Shown here: positions 23,314 to 30,055 of the stretch, piece by piece
Layout: each line of letters opens with the position of its first letter
Numbering within the stretch: position 1 is the stretch's first letter
Assembly (NCBI GenBank): GCA_029260615.1
Contig: JAJDCX010000101.1
Span: 1 to 41,285, forward strand
Reading direction: 5' to 3'
DNA: 41,285 nt
Source: Phycisphaeraceae bacterium
GTDB lineage: Bacteria > Planctomycetota > Phycisphaerae > Phycisphaerales > Phycisphaeraceae
Notes under the pieces: generated by a model
Seen by the model: only the letters and a program-made list of their open reading frames with translations
What the model was told of the DNA's origin: nothing
Database searches by the model: none
Made by a program: the position numbers and the translations under genes

Positions 23314-24321
23314 CTAGTCGATACCGAGATCGGACCCGGAGACAAATGTATACTTACCGCCGCTACGTTCGGCGATCAACTCCATTGTCCCTCGCAAACC
23401 CGCCTTTAGCAGTGGATCTTCGTAAATAAATTGTAGCGTGTTAATCTTAGTCCCAGTCCGGTTAATTCGCTCGATATCATTCAAAAGCCGGGCCTGATCG
23501 ATCTCATTCCTACCCTGCCCAGTAATTTCATCGGATAACAAAAACACTAGCTGTGGCTCGTACTTGAAAGCTAACCGCAAAGCCCTTATCGGATCAGAGC
23601 CACGCCCTGGGCTGAGGTAATCCTTATATCGGTCTAGCCAATCAAATACCATCTGCCTAGTTTTAGGAGTTGCCGGTTTGTCATTGATCCCCAACGGCGG
23701 GATTTCGATCACGTCGTTACCCTGAAAGAAGATCACCGTGAACTGTTGTCTTGCGCTGAGTTGGTTAATTGATCGTTTCAACGCAGTGATAAGTTCAGGA
23801 AGTTCAGCGGTAATGGAACCCGAGGCGTCGATGACAAAAGCGATCCGTCGTGCGTTGCCGCCGGAGCCCAGGAACTGTGCCCGCAGTTCGCCGCCGCCTG
23901 AGATCGTCGTCTCGAACGGGTTGGCGTCGCCGGACGATCCCAGCACGCCGACCAGTGTGGCGTCGCTGCGTGGCTGGGTGAGTAACTGCAACGGCGTCTT
24001 GTTACGCATCGGAGAGACGGTCCGCCGGGCGATCGGGTCGGCCTTGAGCCGAGGCGTCTTCTTGATCTGCAGCGGCGCACCGGGTGTCGCGCTTAGCCGG
24101 GCGGTGGGGATGATGATCTGCTCGTCCTGACTGGCCAGTACGGTGGACCAGACCACGAACAGCGCAAGCAACACCAGGCCGACGTGCAACAGGATCGATA
24201 CGGTCCAGGGGAGCAGGCGGGTCAGGGCGTCTTCCTGCGGGCCATCCTCAATAGGCAGCAATCCGCCATCGACAGGCAGATCGGGCGTCTCGGTCGTGTC
24301 CTTTTTATCAGGCGTCGGCAT
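23314..24321 (-). CDS. Inner-membrane VWA-domain protein with a TonB-like membrane helix
   Basis: A 335-residue protein that starts the ExbB/ExbD operon. Residues 1-36 are an acidic, Pro-rich cytoplasmic tail. Residues 37-60 form one membrane helix beginning LLPWTVSILLHVGLV, with Ser42 and His46 spaced as the Ser-x3-His of TonB that contacts ExbB/ExbD, and a Pro-Trp just before it as in enteric TonB. A basic linker (about 65-150) leads to a von Willebrand A domain (157-335). Its metal site DASGS (Asp165, Ser167, Ser169) and the strand VFLLSDEITG with Asp264 are visible. The protein lacks the TonB C-terminal domain, so the VWA domain would be the periplasmic output. The final segment (MELIAERSGGKYTFV) is typical of VWA proteins. 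The ATG at 24321 follows a heptamer-bearing leader. Confidence 0.9.
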   Translation of the reverse strand: MPTPDKKDTTETPDLPVDGGLLPIEDGPQEDALTRLLPWTVSILLHVGLVLLALFVVWSTVLASQDEQIIIPTARLSATPGAPLQIKKTPRLKADPIARRTVSPMRNKTPLQLLTQPRSDATLVGVLGSSGDANPFETTISGGGELRAQFLGSGGNARRIAFVIDASGSITAELPELITALKRSINQLSARQQFTVIFFQGNDVIEIPPLGINDKPATPKTRQMVFDWLDRYKDYLSPGRGSDPIRALRLAFKYEPQLVFLLSDEITGQGRNEIDQARLLNDIERINRTGTKINTLQFIYEDPLLKAGLRGTMELIAERSGGKYTFVSGSDLGID

Positions 24322-24352
24322 CGGACAGGGTCTCCATGTGGCCAGCGGTCAG

Positions 24353-24387
24353 ACATCGACCCAGACCCTAGCCTGCTATTCAACCCC
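24353..24387 (+). repeat. Heptanucleotide repeat upstream of the VWA gene
   Basis: Five 7-base units in phase on the plus strand, the clearest being CCCAGAC and CCTAGCC (24360-24373). That 14-base pair is the exact reverse complement of bases 21298-21311. Its orientation relative to the nearby gene is opposite to that of the other leader copies. Confidence 0.55.
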
Positions 24388-24496
24388 GCCTCGTCCCAGT
24401 TGTCCAGTGTAATCGTTTCCCAAAAGATGATAGAACGGCCCCCGATATCCCCAGCACAAACCCGTCATGTCCAATGGCAAAGAAAGAAAATGAAAA

Positions 24497-24569
24497 TGAC
24501 CGGGCTGGGATTCGAACCCAGGACCCGCGGCTTAAAAGGCCGATGCTCTACCAACTGAGCTACCCGGTC
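24497..24569 (-). tRNA. tRNA-Lys (anticodon UUU)
   Basis: The minus strand folds as a complete 73-base tRNA: acceptor stem GACCGGG/CCCGGTC, D arm GCTC/GAGC with GTTGGTA-type loop, anticodon loop CTTTTAA giving anticodon TTT (lysine), 5-base variable loop, T arm CTGGG-TTCGAAT-CCCAG, discriminator A. CCA is not encoded. The first anticodon-stem pair (27-43) is a T-C mismatch. The remaining four pairs are perfect. The 3' trailer is T-rich with no hairpin. Confidence 0.96.
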
Positions 24570-24580
24570 GGGGGGTGGTG

Positions 24581-24630
24581 TGTCGGGGTGTTCCGGGGTG
24601 CTCCGGGGTTGCCCGGGTGTTTCGGGGGGG
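24581..24630. repeat. Ten-base-period G-rich tandem repeat upstream of tRNA-Lys(UUU)
   Basis: Five contiguous 10-base units of the type TTCCGGGGTG occupy 24581-24630, directly upstream of the tRNA 5' end. The minus strand, in the sense of the tRNA transcript, is strongly C-rich. The period (10) differs from the heptamer family. Confidence 0.6.
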
Positions 24631-24665
24631 GCATCCGGGGCTGCCGACACAGCGGTGAGCGACAA

Positions 24666-24694
24666 ACGGTATCGCCGCTATCGTACTCGGTCAA
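24666..24694 (-). promoter_or_regulatory. Weak candidate promoter of tRNA-Lys(UUU)
   Basis: On the minus strand TTGACC (24694-24689) is followed after 17 bases by TACCGT (24671-24666). The -10 match is poor (three of six), and the tRNA 5' end lies about 97 bases further on, beyond the G-rich tandem repeat. Confidence 0.22.
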
Positions 24695-24715
24695 ACTTGG
24701 CCGATAAGAAAACAT

Positions 24716-25786
24716 ATGGGCCCTGCGGATACATTGTTTAATAAGGCTAACAGGCGGTCCCCTGCCCGGGTGCTGGTGGTTGCCGAGATCGGGGTGAATC
24801 ACGATGGCCAACTGGACCGGGGGCTGGGGTTAGTACAGGCCGCCTCTCAAGCAGGGGCAGACGCGGTCAAGCTGCAGCTATTTAGCCCCGACCGCCTGCT
24901 CTCCGAGCAAGCCCTGTTGGCGGGTTACCAAAAAGACAAGGCCCAGGACGTCAAAGCACTGCTTGGCGGGCTGGCACTGAGTTTGGACCAGATGGGTCGG
25001 CTTGCAGAATCGGCCCGGGCAGAGGGTCTTGGCTTTATCGTCACGCCATTCAGCCCCGGGGATGCCCAAGACCTCGCAGAGCTCGGCGTGGATGCCGTAA
25101 AGATCGCTTCACCCGACGCGGTGAACACGCCGTTGATTCAAGCCGTTGCCGCCCTTGGCAAGCCGATGCTGGTTTCGACCGGCACATGCGAGTTGGACGA
25201 GCTTGAGCCGGTCAGTGAGTTGATAAAAAACCATCCGGCTGGCGGCTGCCTGCTGCAGTGTGTTTCCAGCTACCCCACACCGATAGAAGACGCCGCGTTG
25301 GGCGGCATGGTCGCCTTGCGTGAGCGGTTCGGCCTCCCGGTGGGCTATTCAGACCATACCCGCGACCCGATGACCGGTGCCCTGGCTGTGGCGGCCGGTG
25401 CGCTCGTGATCGAGAAGCACCTGACCTACGACACCCAGACAATCGGCCCGGACCACGCAGCCAGTGCCGACCCCGAACAGTTTGCCGAGTATGTCAGACA
25501 CGTCAGGCGGGCACAGGTGATGCTCGGCCCAACGCGCAAGCAAGTCCTGCCCATCGAGGTCGATGTCCGCAACGTGTCCCGGCAGAGCGTGTGTGTGGTG
25601 CGTGACCTCCCGGCCGGGCATCGGCTAACCGCCGAGGATCTGACCGTGAAGCGACCCGGCACGGGCATCCCCGCAGCCCAGATGCAAGATCTTATCGGAC
25701 AATCGCTTACACGAAATATTCGTGCCAACTGCCTGGTTACCCCCGGGGACATTAAACCCGCAGTATCGGCCAGATTGGTCGGCTGA
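24716..25786 (+). CDS. NeuB-family sialic/nonulosonic acid synthase
   Basis: A 356-residue synthase of the N-acetylneuraminate synthase family, which condenses phosphoenolpyruvate with an N-acylhexosamine to make a nonulosonic acid. Visible family motifs are AEIGVNHDG (23-31), AVKLQLF (50-56), FIVTPFS (107-113), KIASPD (129-134), a GYSDHT loop (210-215) and the metal-binding-type VIEKHLT (231-237). A C-terminal SAF/antifreeze-like domain (about 289-347) contains VVRDLPAGHRLTAEDLTVKRPG. The ATG at 24716 has only a weak A-rich leader. No NeuC, NeuA or sialyltransferase gene is nearby, so the product sugar (sialic, legionaminic or pseudaminic type) cannot be chosen from context. The small membrane-protein gene at 25867 follows on the same strand. 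Confidence 0.9.
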   Translation: MGPADTLFNKANRRSPARVLVVAEIGVNHDGQLDRGLGLVQAASQAGADAVKLQLFSPDRLLSEQALLAGYQKDKAQDVKALLGGLALSLDQMGRLAESARAEGLGFIVTPFSPGDAQDLAELGVDAVKIASPDAVNTPLIQAVAALGKPMLVSTGTCELDELEPVSELIKNHPAGGCLLQCVSSYPTPIEDAALGGMVALRERFGLPVGYSDHTRDPMTGALAVAAGALVIEKHLTYDTQTIGPDHAASADPEQFAEYVRHVRRAQVMLGPTRKQVLPIEVDVRNVSRQSVCVVRDLPAGHRLTAEDLTVKRPGTGIPAAQMQDLIGQSLTRNIRANCLVTPGDIKPAVSARLVG

Positions 25787-25866
25787 AAACTGGCTCATAT
25801 CCGATCACACGGCCGATCTCCCCTATCAGGAGAGTTCAAAGAACCCACCACCCCAGGAGCGACACC

Positions 25867-26118
25867 ATGACCGTTCTGCTCTACATCCTTGCCGCCTACG
25901 TCGCGGTCTGCTGGCTCTGGGGCATGTACTTGGCGATCCGCCTGTATACCGGTCGACGTATCTCCCAACTGGTCCGTGGCCGAGGCATCCGCCCCCGACT
26001 CACCCGGGCCACCCATCAAGACACTACCAACGCCCCCCGCCGAACAGATGCCCCCCAGGTATCAAGAGCCACCTTGGCCAAAGCCACAGCCGCAGCAGCC
26101 AAGTCACGGGCCGCGTAG
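25867..26118 (+). CDS. Small single-pass membrane protein
   Basis: An 83-residue protein of unknown function. It has one N-terminal membrane helix (LLYILAAYVAVCWLWGMYLAI, about 4-24) followed by a strongly basic, Arg/Thr/Ala-rich cytoplasmic or periplasmic tail. The ATG at 25867 has a good ribosome site (AGGAG, 7 bases before it), the best evidence that the gene is real. No family is recognised. It lies 80 bases after the NeuB-family gene on the same strand and may be co-transcribed with it, and it converges with the zinc-ribbon membrane protein gene. Confidence 0.65.
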   Translation: MTVLLYILAAYVAVCWLWGMYLAIRLYTGRRISQLVRGRGIRPRLTRATHQDTTNAPRRTDAPQVSRATLAKATAAAAKSRAA

Positions 26119-26178
26119 CGCTCACGCCGCGTTGTCTTACATTCACGCAACAAAATCATACCCGTGAGCTTACCACGA

Positions 26179-27120
26179 TCACGACCGGCTTCGCGCGATC
26201 CTCTGGCCACCCCGGTAAACCTCCCGTATCCCGACGTCGTTCGCCCAATTCTCCTGCGCATGGCGGGCGACCGCTGAAATGACCCGCCGGTACCAGAACG
26301 TCAACACAATCCCCCAGACCACAAATACCAAGTAGGCCACCCCAAAGGCACACACCGGCAGGAGCACAAAACCAACGGCACCTGAATTAGGGGAGAACAT
26401 CACCAAGCCTATGCCGAGGATGAACGATAAGACTCCCCCACCGATCACCGACAGAAAACCCCACATCACGATGCGGGTCTGCTTGGCTAACGCATAGTCG
26501 GGCACACGCAGGGCCAGCCGCCTCACATACACACACAACCCAACGCTGGCGACTAATGAAACGGCCACGCCCGCCATACCGAGCCATTGTGACATCAAAG
26601 GCCAGGTGTAAGCCATCATCACGCTGGGCATACTGATGACGATACCGCCAACGGTCGTCCACCTGACGAACAGCCGTAGAGACAGATCGCTGTGATGGCC
26701 CGCCCCGGGTTCCCCAGACGTGATCAGCCAGTTCCCCACTAAAGCGACCAATGCCGGGACTAGATTAACGAGGTCAAGCCACGGGGGAACAAACAACATC
26801 ACACCAAACACAAACGAACAGACGCTAACCACGAGCCCCAACAACTCCCCCCAAACAATCCACGCCGCACCGCTCGCCAACGTCCCCACCCACGCCGGAT
26901 CGCTGAAACACAACTGATCGCTCAACAGCGACCGCCCCACCTCCGTGCCACACTCGGGACACGTCCCGTATTCGGTCATGCCCCGCAGGTTGTACCCGCA
27001 ATGCCGGCAAGGTAAATCGCGATCAAGCGACCCGGTTGGCTCATCAGTCAACGATGCCGACTCAAACTCCCCCGGCACTCCCTGGGGTAACGGCGGCGGG
27101 CTGGGGGACTCGTCATGCAT
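26179..27120 (-). CDS. Multi-pass membrane protein with an N-terminal zinc ribbon
   Basis: A 313-residue protein. The N-terminal cytoplasmic part is Pro/Ser-rich and includes a four-cysteine zinc-ribbon pattern: Cys38-x2-Cys41 (CRHCGYNLRG) and Cys54-x2-Cys57 (CPECG). About seven or eight hydrophobic helices follow (from about 80 to 290), with no transporter motif that I recognise. The Cys-x2-Cys-Gly-Tyr-Asn/Asp-Leu-Arg-Gly start is a pattern I recall in many Phycisphaerae membrane proteins of unknown function. The ATG at 27120 has no clear ribosome site. It is downstream of ftsH on the other side of a terminator, so it is probably its own unit. The C-terminus is basic (RGGQRIARSRS). Confidence 0.82.
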   Translation of the reverse strand: MHDESPSPPPLPQGVPGEFESASLTDEPTGSLDRDLPCRHCGYNLRGMTEYGTCPECGTEVGRSLLSDQLCFSDPAWVGTLASGAAWIVWGELLGLVVSVCSFVFGVMLFVPPWLDLVNLVPALVALVGNWLITSGEPGAGHHSDLSLRLFVRWTTVGGIVISMPSVMMAYTWPLMSQWLGMAGVAVSLVASVGLCVYVRRLALRVPDYALAKQTRIVMWGFLSVIGGGVLSFILGIGLVMFSPNSGAVGFVLLPVCAFGVAYLVFVVWGIVLTFWYRRVISAVARHAQENWANDVGIREVYRGGQRIARSRS

Positions 27121-27160
27121 AAGTTCTGGTAGAACATTTGGGAAAGATATTCACAGGGTA

Positions 27161-27206
27161 GCCGCCCACCGCGGCGAGTGCCACAGGTCAGGCCTGTTTG
27201 TGACAC
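27161..27206. repeat. Palindromic intergenic element (GTGCCACAGG type)
   Basis: Two small hairpins, GCCGC-CCACC-GCGGC (27161-27175) and ACAGG-TCAGG-CCTGT (27183-27197). The second is flanked by the imperfect complements GTGCCAC (27178-27184) and GTGACAC (27200-27206). It looks like a REP-type intergenic palindrome between ftsH and the zinc-ribbon membrane protein gene. Only one copy is in the window. Confidence 0.45.
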
Positions 27207-27221
27207 CTGCACATCATGCAC

Positions 27222-27255
27222 AAAAAAAGACCCACGCCGCTAAACGTGGGTCTTT
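27222..27255 (-). terminator. Intrinsic terminator of the BamD-like/lptE/ftsH operon
   Basis: An 11-bp stem (AAAGACCCACG, 27226-27236, with its complement at 27245-27255) and an 8-base loop are followed on the minus strand by a run of seven U. It lies about 28 bases after the ftsH stop. Confidence 0.92.
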
Positions 27256-27283
27256 CTCTATGTTGATTTGTTATGACGCACGA

Positions 27284-29341
27284 TCACGCCGGGCTAGGCA
27301 TCACGCCGGGGGGCTCGTCGCCCAGGTCGGGATTCGGTGGGGCCGACGGCGCTTCCGAGGCGGCCTTTGCCTTGTCTTTCTCGGCCTGCAATAAGTCACT
27401 CACGGTCGCCTTGGTCAGTTGATCGCCACGCATGATCCGATCGACCTCGTCACGGCTAAGCGTCTCGTACTTGAGCAACGCCTTCGCCAGGGCGTCCAGT
27501 TGGTCGCGGTGCGTCTCGAGCATCTCCTTGGTTTCCCCGTAGGTCCGATCGATCAGGCTCTTGACCTCTTGGTCGATTGTGCGTGCCGTCTCGTCGCTGA
27601 AGAGCTTGTCGGGCTGCTCCCAGGCCTGTCGGGACTCGTCGATCCCGTAGAGCTGGAACCCCAGCTTGTCGCTCATGCCCAGCTCGGTAATCATCGCCCG
27701 GGCGATGGACGAAGCCTGACGAATATCCTGTGATGCACCGCTTGAGATATCACCACAGAACATGTCCTCGGCGATCCGCCCGCCGTAGGTCACGCGCAGC
27801 TGTGCGAGCAGTTGTTTCTTCGTGTGGATGTGACGATCCTTCTCAGGCAACATGAACGTCACGCCCAGAGCCTGACCGCGTGGGATGATCGTCACCTTGT
27901 GTAGCGGCTCGGAGTCTTCGTCAAAGAGCATCACGACGGCGTGCCCTGCCTCGTGGTAGGCGATGACCTTCCGCTCGTCTTCCTCGATCTTATGGCTCTT
28001 ACGGCTTCTCCCCCACTTCACCTTGTCACGGGCCTCTTCAAGATCGTCTTGCTCGACAAAATCCTTGTTCTGGAGCGTCGCTGAGATAGCGGCCTCATTA
28101 ATAATCGCGGCGAGGTCGGCACCGGAAAACATCGGCGTCCCCCGTGCCAGCTTCTCCAGGTCCACTTCCGGGCTCATCTTGATCTTACGGCTATGCACCT
28201 TGAGGATATCCGCCCGGCCCTTGATGTCTGGCAGCGAGACGTGGATCTGTCGATCGAAACGGCCGGGCCTAATCAGTGCCGGGTCCAACACGTCCGACCG
28301 GTTAGTGGCAGCGATCACGATCACCTGATCGTTGGATTCAAAGCCATCCATCTCCACCAGGATCGCGTTAAGGGTCTGCTCTCGCTCATCGTGACCGCCC
28401 GAGGAGTACCCGTTGCCACGGCGTCGGCCCACCGCGTCGATCTCATCAAGGAAAATAATGCAAGGCGAAGAATCTTTCGCCTGCTTAAACAGGTCACGCA
28501 CACGCGACGCACCGACACCGACGAACATCTCGACAAAGTCAGAACCGCTGATCGAGAAGAACGGCACTTCCGCTTCACCGGCGACCGCCTTGGCCAACAA
28601 GGTCTTGCCGCAGCCCGGCGAACCAATCAACAACACCCCGCGCGGCACACGACCGCCCAGCCGCTGGAATTTCTTAGGGTTCTTCAAAAACTCGATGATC
28701 TCGCCGATCTCGTCCTTCGCCTCTTCGATACCCGCGACGTCGTTAAGCGTCACGGTCGAGTGTTCCTTGTTAACGACCTTGTGGCGAGAACGCCCAAAGC
28801 TCCCGAGCATCCCCGGCCCCCCGCCGGCATTACGCAGCGAACGGAACACAAAGAAGTAGATCAAAAACGCGATGAAGAAGAACGGCCCCCAGTTCAGCAG
28901 CAATTGGAACAACACACCGCTGCCGGTATCGATCAAGTTGGGCTGGCCCAGGGCGTTCATCTCATCGACGTACAGGTTCTTAACATCCGCATCGATGGCG
29001 ACCGCCACACGATTGCCCGGCGCGTCCTCGGCGATAGTCCCGGCCACACTTTCATTGAGTTCACCCACGATCTGTGCCGACTCAACAATCACCGCGTCCT
29101 TGAACGCCTTTTGCTCGATCAGGCTCTTGAACTCCAACCAGCTCACTTCCTTAGGCCGTTGCTGCTGGGTGCTGAACATCAGGAACAGCGCCACCACCAG
29201 CCCGCCCATCAGCAGCCAACTCACCATGCCCCGTGACATCATGTTGGGGTTACGCGGGCCTTGCGGTGGCTTGCCGTCACCACCTGAGTTGCCGGAGTCG
29301 CGTTGGGAGCCGTTGTTCTTGGAATCTTTAGGATCGGACAT
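27284..29341 (-). CDS. ftsH: ATP-dependent zinc metalloprotease FtsH
   Basis: A membrane-anchored AAA+ protease that unfolds and degrades membrane and short-lived cytoplasmic proteins. The 685-residue chain has an Asn/Gly/Ser-rich cytoplasmic start, two membrane helices (about 41-57 and 149-167) flanking a periplasmic domain, then the AAA module. The AAA module shows Walker A GSPGCGKT (240-247), Walker B IIFLDE (295-300) and the second region of homology with Arg fingers in RPGRFDR (358-364). The protease domain has the zinc motif HEAGH (463-467), with the third ligand expected at Asp539 in SQDIRQA. Walker A differs from the common GPPGTGKT at two positions, but the Lys and Thr are intact. 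The C-terminus is Pro/Ala-rich. It is the last gene of a three-gene unit with the LptE-like and BamD-like genes, closed by the terminator at 27222-27255. Confidence 0.98.
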   Translation of the reverse strand: MSDPKDSKNNGSQRDSGNSGGDGKPPQGPRNPNMMSRGMVSWLLMGGLVVALFLMFSTQQQRPKEVSWLEFKSLIEQKAFKDAVIVESAQIVGELNESVAGTIAEDAPGNRVAVAIDADVKNLYVDEMNALGQPNLIDTGSGVLFQLLLNWGPFFFIAFLIYFFVFRSLRNAGGGPGMLGSFGRSRHKVVNKEHSTVTLNDVAGIEEAKDEIGEIIEFLKNPKKFQRLGGRVPRGVLLIGSPGCGKTLLAKAVAGEAEVPFFSISGSDFVEMFVGVGASRVRDLFKQAKDSSPCIIFLDEIDAVGRRRGNGYSSGGHDEREQTLNAILVEMDGFESNDQVIVIAATNRSDVLDPALIRPGRFDRQIHVSLPDIKGRADILKVHSRKIKMSPEVDLEKLARGTPMFSGADLAAIINEAAISATLQNKDFVEQDDLEEARDKVKWGRSRKSHKIEEDERKVIAYHEAGHAVVMLFDEDSEPLHKVTIIPRGQALGVTFMLPEKDRHIHTKKQLLAQLRVTYGGRIAEDMFCGDISSGASQDIRQASSIARAMITELGMSDKLGFQLYGIDESRQAWEQPDKLFSDETARTIDQEVKSLIDRTYGETKEMLETHRDQLDALAKALLKYETLSRDEVDRIMRGDQLTKATVSDLLQAEKDKAKAASEAPSAPPNPDLGDEPPGVMPSPA

Positions 29342-29486
29342 TCGTGTCTCACAGTTGCTTTGGGAGCTGCGTCTTGTCGGCGCAGATAAATCTTCGCGGG
29401 GCAGCGTATTGTAGGCCTAACACCACGCCCATGCCCGGGAATCATCGGCTGATAAGCCCACCACCCCCGATTAACAATAGATTACG

Positions 29487-29530
29487 CCCGAATAACCCCC
29501 GGATAGACCCCCGATAAACACCCGGATAAC
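29487..29530. repeat. Short tandem repeat (11-12 base unit) after the LptE-like stop codon
   Basis: Four copies of a unit like CCCGGATAAC start at 29487, 29498, 29510 and 29521. The last ends at the base next to the LptE-like stop codon (29531-29533). A more degenerate copy lies at 29464-29475. The array fills part of the ftsH upstream region. Confidence 0.6.
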
Positions 29531-30055
29531 TCACCAGTCCGCCTGCATCGTGGACACAATATCTCGGGCCAGCCGCTGAACCGCCTGGTGTTGGCCGATC
29601 TCAAATGGCTCCCCCACCCCCGCGGTCGGGATATATCGGCCCACGGACTGGAATCCCCGCCGGTCACGGATCACACCGCCTTTACCAAGGTCCTTCCAGA
29701 CAAAATCGACCGTCACGGTCAGTTCCACTTCCTGAGGCACGCCGCCCGGCCGACGCCGGCTGATTAGATTCTGCTCAATCCGGGTGATCGTCCCCTCGAG
29801 CTGGGTCTGGGCAACCCCCGGGCTCACAACCTTATAGGGCGTGCGAGACTCGATCTGCTTGGTCAACGCCTCCGCCAACTCGAATTCCACGCCCCGATAG
29901 AACGTCCGGTTCTCAAAGATCGGTGCAGCCACCGTCCGGTATTCCGTGGGGAATAGCTCCTTGCTGGAATACCCACAGCCGCCGAGCCCCGCAGACACCA
30001 CCACCAGCGCCAGCACGCTCAACACCCAAGCCAATCTTCCCGTCACTCGCTGCAT
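29531..30055 (-). CDS. lptE: LptE-like outer-membrane lipoprotein
   Basis: A 174-residue lipoprotein resembling LptE, the plug that helps LptD insert lipopolysaccharide in the outer membrane. The signal ends in a lipobox, LGGC, with Cys27. The family-like start of the mature protein is GYSSKELFPTEYRTVAAPIFENRTFYRGVEFELAEAL, described here only by its key features: a Tyr-Ser after the Cys, a Val-x-Val-Pro-type strand and a conserved Asn-x-Thr. The rest alternates strands (for example LEGTITRIEQN and ELTVTVDFVW) with a C-terminal helix ending DIVSTMQADW. The gene starts inside the stop of the BamD-like gene (one-base overlap), so the two are coupled. LptD is not in the window. The assignment is by domain pattern. 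Confidence 0.82.
   Translation of the reverse strand: MQRVTGRLAWVLSVLALVVVSAGLGGCGYSSKELFPTEYRTVAAPIFENRTFYRGVEFELAEALTKQIESRTPYKVVSPGVAQTQLEGTITRIEQNLISRRRPGGVPQEVELTVTVDFVWKDLGKGGVIRDRRGFQSVGRYIPTAGVGEPFEIGQHQAVQRLARDIVSTMQADW

Noticed and set aside
28193..29236. 347-codon plus-strand open frame inside ftsH
   Set aside because: Antisense shadow of a clearly functional ftsH.
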